Positions 44,828-54,677 of a stretch of 64,000 nt of DNA are shown here, one piece after another. The position numbers and the translations under genes were made by a program. The stretch comes from Ulvibacterium sp. (lineage in GTDB: Bacteria; Bacteroidota; Bacteroidia; Flavobacteriales; Flavobacteriaceae): assembly GCF_028285715.1 (NCBI RefSeq), contig NZ_JANQOO010000020.1, positions 186,001 to 250,000 of the forward strand, written 5' to 3'. The notes under the pieces are model-generated. The model had not been told where the DNA came from. It saw only the letters and a list, made by a program, of their open reading frames with translations, and searched no databases. Each line of letters begins with the position of its first letter. The first letter of the stretch is position 1.

Positions 44828-47218
44828 TCATTCTGTCCGCAAACTTTTTATGGGGTTCTGTCTTGCGGCCCTCATGGATTGGAAACTCACTGTAAAAAGT
44901 GTTATCAACAAGGCACCAAAGACGACGACTAAAAAAATCCAATATGGCATTTTTGCCCGATATTCATAGTTTTCCAACCATCGGCCCATAAAATAAACCG
45001 CAATGGGTACCGCAACCAAACAGGCGAAAGACACCAGTACCAAAAATTCCTTGGAAAGCATTTTCCAAAGTTCCAGTATTGACGCGCCCAATACCTTGCG
45101 GATTCCTATTTCCTTTGTACGTCTTTCGGCCATAAACGAAGCCAGACCAAATAGGCCCAAACAACTGATGAAAATGGCCAAAACGGAGAACATTCCGGAT
45201 AACTTCCCAATACGTTCCTCGGCCCTGAATTTTTTGGCAAACGCGTCGTCCACAAAATGATAATCAAAAGGGACATTGGGGACGTGTCTTTTGAATATCG
45301 AAGCAATCCCGGCCAAGGATTCCGAAACGCTTCTTTTAGGTAATAATGAAAGTACCATCCAATTGGTATTGTCATAATTTATGGTGTACACTGCTGGTTT
45401 AACCGCCTCAAAAGGAGACTCCGTTACTATATTCCCAACTATCCCTATTACCTCATGGTCTTGATCTCCCCAACGAATGGTTTTCCCAACGGGGTTATCC
45501 AATCCCATGTAGGCCAACGCCGCCTCGTTTAAGATAAATGCGGTTGAGTCCGAGGCAAAACTTCTGGAAAAATCCCGTCCTTCCAGTATGTCCCAGCCCA
45601 CGGCTTTCCCGTAATCGTGGGAAACAAAAAAAGTGACTAGATTGATGGAAAGATCTGGGTCCTTTCCTTCCCAATCAAATCCTCCATTACTATTCCATAC
45701 CTCGGTCAATGGGCTTGAAGACTCAGCCACCTCTGCGACAATTTTGTTGGTTTTTAATTGCTGCCGAAGTAGATTGTATTTACCTTCGTAATCCTCAGTC
45801 TTCTTTTCCATCATTACCAATTGCTCCTTATCATAGCCTATCGGGCGATCTTTGGTATGTTGAATTTGTTGCACTATGACCAAGGTGCCCAGAACAAGGA
45901 GTACCGAAATCGTAAATTGTAGCACTACTAATCCTTTTCTTATCGTTAAGGTAGACTTTGCGGATAGTTGCTTTCCCTTCAGCACTTTCACTGGTCTAAA
46001 AGCGGATAAATAAAGTGCTGGATAGCTCCCTGCTAGGATACTGGTAATCATAATAAAAAGTAGGCAAAGGGACCAAAACGATAGGCTTAACATCGGAAAG
46101 ACTATTTGCTTATTGGCCAGTTGATTAAAGGAGGACAAGCCCAAAAGGACTAAAACAACCGCCAAAAGGAACGCAAAAAAGGTGGTCAATAAGGACTCCG
46201 TTAAAAACTGGCCGATTAACTGCCTTTTATTGGACCCCACCACCTTGCGCACTCCTACTTCCTTTGCTCGCTTCAAGGACCGTGCAGTGGATAGATTCAT
46301 GAAATTAATGCATGCCAGGAGCAATACAAAAATCCCAATAAGGCCAAACAGCCATACGTATAGGATGGGGCCGTTGGTCTGGACACCATTTTTCCAGCTT
46401 GATTTCAAATGCCAGTCCTTCATGGGATGTAAGAATAGCTCCGGACGACTACGTCTCGATCTTTTGGGTAAATTATCGTAAACGGCATTGCGGATCCTTA
46501 GACTTACTTGATCCATTACGGATTTAGGAGAAATCTGCGCAAACAATTGATACGAATTGTTGTCCCATAAATTTTCATCCCTAGCCCTTCTTACCCAATC
46601 CGTGGACGAGACATAGAGTTCCCAAGGTGCAATAAATTTAAGATCCCTTAGTTCGGAGTTGAACGGTAAATCCTCAAAAACCCCGGTAACCAAGACGTCC
46701 AGAGCGTTATTTATCCTTATTTGTTGCCCTATGGGATTATCGTTGCCCAAAAGCATCCGTGCTGTGGCCCGCGATAGTACGATGGAGTTGGGCTCCATTA
46801 AACCATTCCAATTTCCACTTACCATGGGCAAGGAAAACATTCGCATCGCATCCTCCTCCATGAAGGCACCATTACGGATCAATTGTTTTTCATCCTTGGA
46901 TAATACATAGTTACTAGGGGAAGAACTCATAACCACATGTTCAAAATGGTCTCCATATATATTTCTAAGCTCATCTCCCAAGGGATAAGGTATAATGTGC
47001 CGGGTTCTTTTTTCTCCATTAATGGTTTTGTTCATGAGGACTTTTGCTACATGGTCATAGTTCTTGTGAACAGTATTAAATGTCAGCTCATCATGCACCC
47101 AAAGACCAATGAGCAAAACCACGGCGATCCCAACCCCTAGCCCACCTATGTGTATGGCCGAGTAACCCTTGTTCTTCCACAAATTCCTCCACGCAATCTT
47201 TAGATAGTTTTTAAACAT
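44828..47218 (-). CDS. P17: FtsX/MacB-type ABC permease (W-class)
   Basis: 796 residues, N-terminus MFKNYLKIAWRNLWKNKGYS. TM1 21-42 (IGLWVHDEL), W-class stalk HPMKDWHLKSSWKNG 264-278, TM2 291-313 (ACINFMNLSTA), loop AKEVGVRKVVGSN 318-330, TM3-TM4 about 341-405, TM5 431-451, RPIGYDKEQL 458-467, periplasmic domain 2 with FDWEGKDPD 514-522, GRDFSRSFASDS 547-558 and the W-class element NIVTESPFEAV 596-606, TM6 677-697 (SCLGLFGL), loop KEIGIRKVLGAS 702-713, tail NPIKSLRTE. A basic stretch PKRSRRSRPE (251-260) in periplasmic domain 1 is unusual. It shares its start region and leader with P16. Confidence 0.95.
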   Translation of the reverse strand: MFKNYLKIAWRNLWKNKGYSAIHIGGLGVGIAVVLLIGLWVHDELTFNTVHKNYDHVAKVLMNKTINGEKRTRHIIPYPLGDELRNIYGDHFEHVVMSSSPSNYVLSKDEKQLIRNGAFMEEDAMRMFSLPMVSGNWNGLMEPNSIVLSRATARMLLGNDNPIGQQIRINNALDVLVTGVFEDLPFNSELRDLKFIAPWELYVSSTDWVRRARDENLWDNNSYQLFAQISPKSVMDQVSLRIRNAVYDNLPKRSRRSRPELFLHPMKDWHLKSSWKNGVQTNGPILYVWLFGLIGIFVLLLACINFMNLSTARSLKRAKEVGVRKVVGSNKRQLIGQFLTESLLTTFFAFLLAVVLVLLGLSSFNQLANKQIVFPMLSLSFWSLCLLFIMITSILAGSYPALYLSAFRPVKVLKGKQLSAKSTLTIRKGLVVLQFTISVLLVLGTLVIVQQIQHTKDRPIGYDKEQLVMMEKKTEDYEGKYNLLRQQLKTNKIVAEVAESSSPLTEVWNSNGGFDWEGKDPDLSINLVTFFVSHDYGKAVGWDILEGRDFSRSFASDSTAFILNEAALAYMGLDNPVGKTIRWGDQDHEVIGIVGNIVTESPFEAVKPAVYTINYDNTNWMVLSLLPKRSVSESLAGIASIFKRHVPNVPFDYHFVDDAFAKKFRAEERIGKLSGMFSVLAIFISCLGLFGLASFMAERRTKEIGIRKVLGASILELWKMLSKEFLVLVSFACLVAVPIAVYFMGRWLENYEYRAKMPYWIFLVVVFGALLITLFTVSFQSMRAARQNPIKSLRTE

Positions 47219-47283
47219 GACTCTTACTTTTTATACCGCCCCTGATCGACATCAAATTTTTCTGGCCATTTGATACTACTCTT
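47181..47283. repeat. Duplicated start region and leader, copy 2 (P17)
   Basis: Partner of 44725-44827. The identical 61 bp runs from AAATTCCTCCACGC through the reversed start codon into the leader up to CCGCCC; similarity continues, with substitutions but no indels, up to the stop of P18. Confidence 0.85.
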
Positions 47284-49719
47284 TTATTCTGTCCGCAAGC
47301 TTTTTACCGGAGGTGTCAGAGCGGCTCCCACGGATTGATAACTAATGGTGACCAAGGCAATAATCAAGGCAATAATCGTAGCCCCTAAAAACACTTCCCA
47401 ACCCAAGTTGATCTTATAGCTAAAATCCTCCAACCAACGGCTCATCATATACCACCCAATAGGTAGGGCCAACAAAATGGAAATCCCGACCAGTTTTAAA
47501 TAATTAATGCTCAATAACTTGTAAATACTCTGAAAAGACGCCCCCAGCACCATACGGATACTAATCTCCTTCTTTCGTTGTTCTACCATGAAGGCGGAAA
47601 GCGCAAAAAGACCCAAGCAGGCTACAAAAATGGCCAGAATGGCAAAGACTAGGAAAATAGTCCGAATACGACTTACATTATTGTACATTTTGGCGAAGGA
47701 GTCATTCATAAAGGCATAGCGAAAGGCCATATTGGGCATAAATTCCCGCCACTTGCCTTCAATGGAAGACAAAAGCGCGGGCATATCTCCGGTATCCGCC
47801 TTTACCGAAACAATAGATGGACTGATTCCCCTGAAAAAGCACAAGGGTTGTATCTCTTGTTTCATAGTATTGAAATTGAAGTTTTCCACTACCCCAATAA
47901 CCTCATACAATTGGCCAAACCTGGATATTCGTTTCCCAACAGGATCTTCCAAATTCAATTTCTCCACCATGGCCTGATTGATAATCGTTGCTTCATCGTC
48001 CGAGCTGCGTTCTTCCGAAAAATTACGTCCTTCCACCAACTTCATTCCCAAGGTCTCCAAATAGTTTTCGTCAATAACCCAGGCCTGTCCACCAACCGTT
48101 TGGTCAATATTTTCCCTTCCTTCATTCACAAAGCTATTGCCGTTCCGTTTGGTACCTTCAATAGGTAGGTAGTCACTGATACTGACGCTGCTTACCCCGT
48201 TCAAGTTTTCCAGTTCATCCTTAAAGGTTGCTACCCTATCGTCCAGCATGTTGGTCCCATACAGTTGTATTACCTGTTCTTTTTCGAATCCAATCTTTGA
48301 GTTTAGGATAAAATCCATTTGTTGGTTTACAATAAGCGTCCCTACTATGAGGATAATGGAGATCGTAAACTGGAACACAACCAATCCGCTACGCAATCCA
48401 CTGGTTTTTTTGCTTTGGCCCATCATCCCTTTAAGTACCTTGGCCGGATTGAACCTGGACAAATAGAAAGAGGGGTAGAGACCGGCCAAGGTGCCCACTA
48501 AAAAGGCCGCCACCAAAACTAGTGGGATAAAGACCGGACTGTCCCAGGGAAAGGTCAAGGCCTTTCCGGACATTTCCCTAAAAAGAGGCATCAACAACCC
48601 CGACAATACAATACCAATAACAAATGCAATGATCGTAATGAGAATGGATTCCGTTAAAAATTGCCCTACCAGATACATACGGGAAGAGCCTACAGCTTTC
48701 CGTACTCCTACTTCCTTGGCCCGGTTAACGGATTTGGCTGTTGAAAGATTTACAAAATTGATACTGGCTATTATAAGAATGAAAAGGGCGATAATGCCAA
48801 AAATCCAGATAATCTTGATGTCGTTGCGGTAACTTGATTCAAAATCAATTTGGGCAGAATATAGGTTGATGTCCGTCAACTTTTGCAAGGACATACTCAG
48901 TTGATCCTCCAGGGTTTCTCCCTGCACGAATCCCGCAGCCAAAAAGGCAGGCTTCATATAGGTATGAATGAGCGTATTGGACATCTTTTCTTCAAAAGCG
49001 GCCACATCCGTATCCGGTCGCAAAACCAAGTAGGTGAAATAATTGTTCTGGAACCATCGGGTTTGCTCCCCTTCACCAAATTCAACTCCCTCCAGGGTAA
49101 TAAAGAAGTCATAATCCAGGTGGGAATCGCTTGGAAAATCTTTCATGACCCCGTTAATCCTAAAGGGGTCTTCATTGTTTCCATTCAAATACATGACCTT
49201 GCCCACGGGATTTCCCGTATTGAAGTGTTTTTGGGCCATAGTCTCGGAAATCACGATGGTTTTGGGTTCCGAAAGGGCCGTAGATGCATCACCGTGTACC
49301 ATAGGAATACCCATAATGTCCAATATGGATTGATCCGCATAGGCAAAGCCTTCCTCATGATGCTGCATGGATCTACCTTCAAAACGGATTTCATTGCTTC
49401 CAGCCCCATAGAACAACCCATTGGCCATAAGCCGTCCCGAATTCTCCACCTCGGCAAAATCTTCCAGAACGGTAGGTGCCGTATTGGCGGAAAAATGAAT
49501 TCCGGTCTCTAGCCGACCATCATCGATATAGGTTCCTATCATTCGATATACATTTGCCGAATTGGGCACCTGTTTATCATAACTCACCTCGTGAAGAATG
49601 TAGATGGAAATCAGGATACAGGCCGCAACGCCTATACTAAGTCCAACAATATTAATAAAGGTAAACCCTTTGTTCTTCAACAGGTTTCGCCAAGCGATTT
49701 TTAAATAATTCTTTATCAT
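47284..49719 (-). CDS. P18: FtsX/MacB-type ABC permease (D-class, related to P24)
   Basis: 811 residues, N-terminus MIKNYLKIAWRNLLKNKGFT. TM1 21-42, stalk LQKLTDINLYSAQ 278-290, TM2 305-327 (ASINFVNLSTA, no Cys), loop AKEVGVRKAVGSS 334-346, TM3-TM4 about 358-420, TM5 445-465, periplasmic domain 2 with QAWVIDENYLETLGM 545-559, GRNFSEERSSDDE 564-576 and GVVENFNFNTM 609-619, TM6 690-711 (ACLGLFAL), loop KEISIRMVLGAS 717-728 where Met replaces the otherwise constant Lys or Arg, tail PPVKSLRTE. The same arrangement around the AGRNF/EGRNF motif in P24 suggests common descent. The leader (TTAAGAAAACGGAAATC-ATG) belongs to the shared leader group. Confidence 0.95.
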   Translation of the reverse strand: MIKNYLKIAWRNLLKNKGFTFINIVGLSIGVAACILISIYILHEVSYDKQVPNSANVYRMIGTYIDDGRLETGIHFSANTAPTVLEDFAEVENSGRLMANGLFYGAGSNEIRFEGRSMQHHEEGFAYADQSILDIMGIPMVHGDASTALSEPKTIVISETMAQKHFNTGNPVGKVMYLNGNNEDPFRINGVMKDFPSDSHLDYDFFITLEGVEFGEGEQTRWFQNNYFTYLVLRPDTDVAAFEEKMSNTLIHTYMKPAFLAAGFVQGETLEDQLSMSLQKLTDINLYSAQIDFESSYRNDIKIIWIFGIIALFILIIASINFVNLSTAKSVNRAKEVGVRKAVGSSRMYLVGQFLTESILITIIAFVIGIVLSGLLMPLFREMSGKALTFPWDSPVFIPLVLVAAFLVGTLAGLYPSFYLSRFNPAKVLKGMMGQSKKTSGLRSGLVVFQFTISIILIVGTLIVNQQMDFILNSKIGFEKEQVIQLYGTNMLDDRVATFKDELENLNGVSSVSISDYLPIEGTKRNGNSFVNEGRENIDQTVGGQAWVIDENYLETLGMKLVEGRNFSEERSSDDEATIINQAMVEKLNLEDPVGKRISRFGQLYEVIGVVENFNFNTMKQEIQPLCFFRGISPSIVSVKADTGDMPALLSSIEGKWREFMPNMAFRYAFMNDSFAKMYNNVSRIRTIFLVFAILAIFVACLGLFALSAFMVEQRKKEISIRMVLGASFQSIYKLLSINYLKLVGISILLALPIGWYMMSRWLEDFSYKINLGWEVFLGATIIALIIALVTISYQSVGAALTPPVKSLRTE

Positions 49720-49793
49720 GATTTCCGTTTTCTTAATTCATTACTATTTAAAGACCTTCCCTTTGATTCCGCTACGGGTCACAAGAGAGGCTT

Positions 49794-52193
49794 TTATTCC
49801 ATACGTAAACTCTTTACCGGATTTACTATGGCTGCTTTTATGGCCTGAAAACTTACCGTGAGTAAAGTAATGGCCAAGGCACCTAGTATTGCAGCGGCAA
49901 AAATCCACCAACTTATTTCAGCCCTATAAGCGTATTTCTCTATCCACCCGTTCATATAATAATAGCCGATGGGAATAGCGATACAGCAGGATATAAAGAC
50001 CAACACTACAAAATCCTTGGATAACAATTTCCATAAGCTATAGACTGATGCTCCCAGAACTTTACGTATGCCTATTTCCTTGGTTCGCTGTTCCGCTACA
50101 AAGGCAGAAAGCCCAAAGATTCCCAGAGAACTTATGCAAATGGCCAATAGTGCAAAAAAGCCGGCCAGTTTGCCCGTACGCTCCTCATCAATAAAATTGC
50201 GGGCATATTCATCATCTAAAAAATTGTAGGTGAACAAACTCTTGGGGTCGTGCTTGTTAAATACCTTTTCAATATGGGCAAGTGCAGTTTTGGTATTACC
50301 CCCCTTACCAATTTTTACGTTGATGAAACTTAGAAACTCCCCATAATGTAGCGTGAAAATTGTGGGTCTAACTTGTTCATAGGGTGACCGCGTTACCATA
50401 TCCTTGGCCACACCAACAATTTTAAAAGAACCATTTTCGCCCCATTTTACAAATTCTCCCACAGGATTTTCCAATCCCATATAACGTACAGCCGTTTCAT
50501 TGATGATAAAGGCCAGGGAATCACTCTTAAAGTCACGCGAAAAGTTGCGTCCCTCCTTGATTTCCCAATTGATCATTTCCCCAAAGCCGTGCGTTGCCCT
50601 CAAGGTATTGAACTCCTCGCTCATTGCAGGGTCCTTGCCCTTCCAATCGAAACCGCTATTGGTCACAAAGGTCCCCGTAACCAACACATCGGAAGCCGCT
50701 ACTTCCTTAATATCATTGGATTGTAAAATTTCGCTGCGTATTGCTTCAAAACTGTTACGGACTTGGGGATCATTGATGGGCACATAAAGCAATCGCTCCT
50801 TGTCATATCCTGCCGGTCTTTCCTTTGCATATTGTATTTGATTATAAATAACGATGGTGCCAATAATAAGGACCACGGAAATGGTAAACTGGAATACGAC
50901 CAAGGCCCTGCGCAGGCCAGAAGCACCTTTTCCACTGTTAAAGGTTCCTTTTAGCACGTTAACGGGATTAAAGGACGAGAGGTAAAAGGCCGGATAACTT
51001 CCCGCAATAAATGCGGTACAGAACATAAAGAAAAGGCACGATACCCAAAACCAAAGGTTGTTATACGGCATTGACATGGCCTTATCCGTAAGGTCGTTAA
51101 AAAACGGTAAGGCCAACAAAACCAAGACCAAAGAAATTACAAAGGCCAGGGAAACCACTAAGAAAGATTCGTTCAGAAATTGAAAAATCAATTGGTTTTT
51201 GACCGAGCCAATTGTCTTTCGGATACCTACTTCCTTGGCCCTCTTGACCGATTTGGCCGTACTGAGGTTCATAAAGTTGATACAGGCCAACAGTACTATA
51301 AAAATGCCAATAACACCAAACAACCAGACACGTTCAATGGCACCACCTGTATTTATGCCGTTTTCAAAACGGGAATACAGATGCCATTTTTTCATGGGAT
51401 GCAAATGAATCACAGGCTTGGTTTTTGCGCCTCCATCCGCATTCTTTTCATGATTGTACTTTACATCCTTGATCAAAGTGGAAACCGCGGCGATATCCGC
51501 TCCCTCCGTTAACTGTACATAGGTTTGGAACCAATTGTTGCCCCATCCCACACGTTCCTCAAAATTAGCCGTGGTCTTTAATAGTTCCCAAGGAGCTATA
51601 AAGCTCAGGTCGGCAAAATCCGAATTCCGGGGAAGATCCTGATAAATCCCGGCCACCTGGGCTTCCATCATGGTGCCGATCTTTACATTTTGGCCCATCG
51701 GGTTTAAATTTCCGAACAAGGCCATGGCCGTGGACTCTGATAGCAGCATGGAGGTCGGGTCTTTTAAGGCATCTCTTTTTCCCCTTAACATCTTTAGGGA
51801 TAGCATATGTGCAATACCCGGTTCCATAAAATTTCCTGTGCGGGTAACTTTGGTTTCATCTTTTTCGCCTACGGTCAAGAGTTCATTATTTGTAAACGAA
51901 CTGGTTATCACATGTTTAAAATGATCTCGATACATTGTTCGGAGCACCGGGGCCAGTTGCATAGGTTGATTGACCCCTGTCTTTATCCCATCGCTGAAGT
52001 TTTGGGTTTGCATTACCTGTGCAATGGAATTATAATTTTCAAAGCCTTTGTTATAGGAAAGCTCATCATAGACCCAAATACCGATAAGCAGTGTAGCGGC
52101 CATGCCCAGTGCCAGGCCACCAATATTTAAAAATGAATGGCCTTTTTTCTTAAGTAGACTCCGCCAAGCGATCTTTAGATAGTTTTTAAACAT
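49794..52193 (-). CDS. P19: FtsX/MacB-type ABC permease (W-class)
   Basis: 799 residues, N-terminus MFKNYLKIAWRSLLKKKGHS. TM1 21-42 (IGIWVYDEL), W-class stalk HPMKKWHLYSRFENG 265-279, TM2 293-314 (ACINFMNLSTA), loop AKEVGIRKTIGSV 319-331, TM3-TM4 about 343-406, TM5 433-452, RPAGYDKERL 459-468, periplasmic domain 2 with FDWKGKDP 515-522, GRNFSRDFKSDS 548-559 and the W-class element DMVTRSPYEQV 598-608, TM6 679-700 (SSLGIFGL, Ser for Cys), loop KEIGIRKVLGAS 705-716, tail NPVKSLRME. It lies 29 bp after P20 and 74 bp before P18. Confidence 0.95.
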   Translation of the reverse strand: MFKNYLKIAWRSLLKKKGHSFLNIGGLALGMAATLLIGIWVYDELSYNKGFENYNSIAQVMQTQNFSDGIKTGVNQPMQLAPVLRTMYRDHFKHVITSSFTNNELLTVGEKDETKVTRTGNFMEPGIAHMLSLKMLRGKRDALKDPTSMLLSESTAMALFGNLNPMGQNVKIGTMMEAQVAGIYQDLPRNSDFADLSFIAPWELLKTTANFEERVGWGNNWFQTYVQLTEGADIAAVSTLIKDVKYNHEKNADGGAKTKPVIHLHPMKKWHLYSRFENGINTGGAIERVWLFGVIGIFIVLLACINFMNLSTAKSVKRAKEVGIRKTIGSVKNQLIFQFLNESFLVVSLAFVISLVLVLLALPFFNDLTDKAMSMPYNNLWFWVSCLFFMFCTAFIAGSYPAFYLSSFNPVNVLKGTFNSGKGASGLRRALVVFQFTISVVLIIGTIVIYNQIQYAKERPAGYDKERLLYVPINDPQVRNSFEAIRSEILQSNDIKEVAASDVLVTGTFVTNSGFDWKGKDPAMSEEFNTLRATHGFGEMINWEIKEGRNFSRDFKSDSLAFIINETAVRYMGLENPVGEFVKWGENGSFKIVGVAKDMVTRSPYEQVRPTIFTLHYGEFLSFINVKIGKGGNTKTALAHIEKVFNKHDPKSLFTYNFLDDEYARNFIDEERTGKLAGFFALLAICISSLGIFGLSAFVAEQRTKEIGIRKVLGASVYSLWKLLSKDFVVLVFISCCIAIPIGYYYMNGWIEKYAYRAEISWWIFAAAILGALAITLLTVSFQAIKAAIVNPVKSLRME

Positions 52194-52222
52194 GATTTTT
52201 CTTTTTTAATCGACAACTATTT

Positions 52223-54640
52223 TTACTCAGAGCGTAATGAATTTGCAGGATTGGCCCGGGCCACCCTAAACGATTGTGAACTGATGGTCAAAAAAGCCAC
52301 ACCAAATGCTATGACACCTGTTAAGGCGAAAATCCACCAAGAAAGGTTTATTTTATAGGCAAAGCCCTCCAACCAGCCGTCCATCACCAGCCATCCTACA
52401 GGGGCGGCAATCAAAAAAGAAAAACCTACAAGCCTTAAAATATCCTTGGAAAACAAATTGATAATCGCAGTGGTCGAGGCACCCAATACTTTCCGTACGG
52501 CTATCTCCTTAACACGTTGTTGTGCCGAGAACATGGCAAGCCCCAATAGTCCCAAACAGGAAATAATGATGGCAAAAACGGAAAAGATATTGGACAACTT
52601 GGCAACCACCTGCTCATTTTTGTAGAGTGCTTGATATTCACTATCAGCAAACTGATAATCAAAGGGACGCAAAGGGTTTAGTTTTGCGTACAGGGTCTTT
52701 AATTGGGCCAAGGCCTCCTTGGTCTTACCTGCCTCGGTCCGAATTAGGATAAACCCAAAGTTGAGATTTTCCTTCACATCTACGATAACCGGTTTTATCC
52801 TTTGGTGCAGGGAAGCGGTATGATAATCTTCCAAAATACCTATAATACGCCCTTTTTTATCCCAGGCGGAGACCCATTTCCCCAAAGGATCGGTGATTCC
52901 CATTTGTCGGACAGCCTCTCGATTCACCATAAAGGCATCCGTGGAATCCGAAGCGATTTTTTTTGAAAACCCTCTGCCATCGGCAATTTTTAAGTCCATA
53001 ATCCTTAAAAAATCAAACCCTACGGACTTGGGCATAAATCCTATGGAAACTCCCTCTCCCTTGCCTTCCCAATTGATGGGGTTGGCCACTTCAAATTCCA
53101 TGGCGTGTGGAGCTTCACTACTGCGATCTACCAGGGCAACCCCTGGCAATCTAGAGGCCTCATCTTTGAATACCGCATATCTTTCGGCATTGGCCAAGGT
53201 TCCTTCAATACGGATGTATATCAAGTTCTCCCTGTTGTATCCCAAATTGGAATGCTGAACAAAATCCGTTTGCCGTGAAACGACCATCGCGGCTATCAAC
53301 AGCAAAATGGAGAGCCCGAATTGGAAAATTGTCAATCCCCTCCTTAGCCATTCCGAAGAACCCGTAAACCTAAAAGTTCCTTTTAAAACTTGAACTGGTT
53401 TTAGTGAAGACAGAAAAAGAGCGGGATAGCTACCGGCAAAAAAACCAGTAAAGACGATCAGGCCAAGGACCACCATCCAATAGTAAACATTGTCGAACGG
53501 CAAGGCAATTTCCTTCCCGGTAAAGGAATTTACCGCAGGAAGAAGTAGTCCCGTTAATAGCACCGAAACAAAAACGGCGAAGAACGCAAGCAAAATCGAT
53601 TCCAATATAAACTGATTTATCAAATGCCCCTTTAAAGAGCCTACGGCTTTCCTCACCCCGACTTCCTTGGCCCTTTTTACCGATCTGGCCGTGGAAAGGT
53701 TCATATAATTGATGCAGGCAATCACCAAAATGAAGATGGCCACACCGGCAAAAAGTTTGGTATATTCCATACGCCCATCGACCGGCTTGCCATTTTCAAA
53801 ACGCCCTTTGAGATATTTATCCGTAAAGGGCTGTAAATGGGCCTCCATTCGAATGGGGTTATTGGGATCCAATCGGGTTTGTAGATACGTATTGATATTT
53901 TGTTCAACCTGAAAAGGGTCTGCCGTAGTAGAAATTTGTACCGTTGAAAGTACATTATGGGAGGCTATAAGTATTCTTGATTTGGCATAGGACTCCCAAT
54001 CGACCAAAAAGTCAAAGGAAAGAGAGCTATTTGTCGTTAAGTCCTCAAAAACAGCGGTAACCCTAAGATCTAGGTTGTTTTCATACCGTATCGTCTTACC
54101 TACTGCATTTTGCGGGCCATCAAAAAATAGTTCCGCCATTTTTCTAGAAATGGCAATGGTGTTTATTTCACTTAGGGGCATAGAGGTATCACCTGCAATA
54201 ATGGGATAATCGAACATTTCAAAAAAGTCCTTACCGGCCCTTGCCCCTTCCATTTTGTACATTCTATCCCCGACCTCAAATGTTTCCGGATATCCCCAGG
54301 GAAGCTCATAGCCCGTTACATAGAAATTGGAACGTTCTATGCCATCTATGCTTTGCTGCATTCCCTCCAAGAGTGGGAAATAGCGTTGTTGTTCTGCATC
54401 GTAATTTGTAGGTGTTGTATAGGTTCCATCGGTTTTACCCTCGGAAACTACTGTATAATAGACATTATAGAGCGTATCAGAATTTCCATGAAACGCATCC
54501 ACTGCTTTTTCGTCCTGTATCCATAAAAAAATCAGAAGAAAGCTTACCATTCCCAATACCAAGCCCGAGAGGTTAATGATTGAAAACGCCTTGTTCCTTA
54601 TAATGTTCCTAAACCCAACTATCAAATAATTCCTTAACAT
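52223..54640 (-). CDS. P20: FtsX/MacB-type ABC permease (Y-class)
   Basis: 805 residues, N-terminus MLRNYLIVGFRNIIRNKAFS, another deviation from NYLKIAWRN. Periplasmic domain 1 carries an insertion (about 80-125, YDAEQQRYFPLLEGMQQ and ELPWGYPETFEVGDRMY) not seen in the other members. Y-class stalk DKYLKGRFENG 274-284, TM2 297-318 (ACINYMNLSTA), loop AKEVGVRKAVGSL 324-336, TM3-TM4 about 348-411, TM5 438-455, periplasmic domain 2 with NWEGKGEG 523-530 and GILEDYHTASL 601-611, TM6 685-705 (SCLGLLGL), loop KEIAVRKVLGAS 711-722, tail NPANSLRSE. It lies 37 bp after P21. Confidence 0.95.
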   Translation of the reverse strand: MLRNYLIVGFRNIIRNKAFSIINLSGLVLGMVSFLLIFLWIQDEKAVDAFHGNSDTLYNVYYTVVSEGKTDGTYTTPTNYDAEQQRYFPLLEGMQQSIDGIERSNFYVTGYELPWGYPETFEVGDRMYKMEGARAGKDFFEMFDYPIIAGDTSMPLSEINTIAISRKMAELFFDGPQNAVGKTIRYENNLDLRVTAVFEDLTTNSSLSFDFLVDWESYAKSRILIASHNVLSTVQISTTADPFQVEQNINTYLQTRLDPNNPIRMEAHLQPFTDKYLKGRFENGKPVDGRMEYTKLFAGVAIFILVIACINYMNLSTARSVKRAKEVGVRKAVGSLKGHLINQFILESILLAFFAVFVSVLLTGLLLPAVNSFTGKEIALPFDNVYYWMVVLGLIVFTGFFAGSYPALFLSSLKPVQVLKGTFRFTGSSEWLRRGLTIFQFGLSILLLIAAMVVSRQTDFVQHSNLGYNRENLIYIRIEGTLANAERYAVFKDEASRLPGVALVDRSSEAPHAMEFEVANPINWEGKGEGVSIGFMPKSVGFDFLRIMDLKIADGRGFSKKIASDSTDAFMVNREAVRQMGITDPLGKWVSAWDKKGRIIGILEDYHTASLHQRIKPVIVDVKENLNFGFILIRTEAGKTKEALAQLKTLYAKLNPLRPFDYQFADSEYQALYKNEQVVAKLSNIFSVFAIIISCLGLLGLAMFSAQQRVKEIAVRKVLGASTTAIINLFSKDILRLVGFSFLIAAPVGWLVMDGWLEGFAYKINLSWWIFALTGVIAFGVAFLTISSQSFRVARANPANSLRSE

Positions 54641-54677
54641 AAATGTTCATTTTCGATGATATAATGTGTCATTTGTC

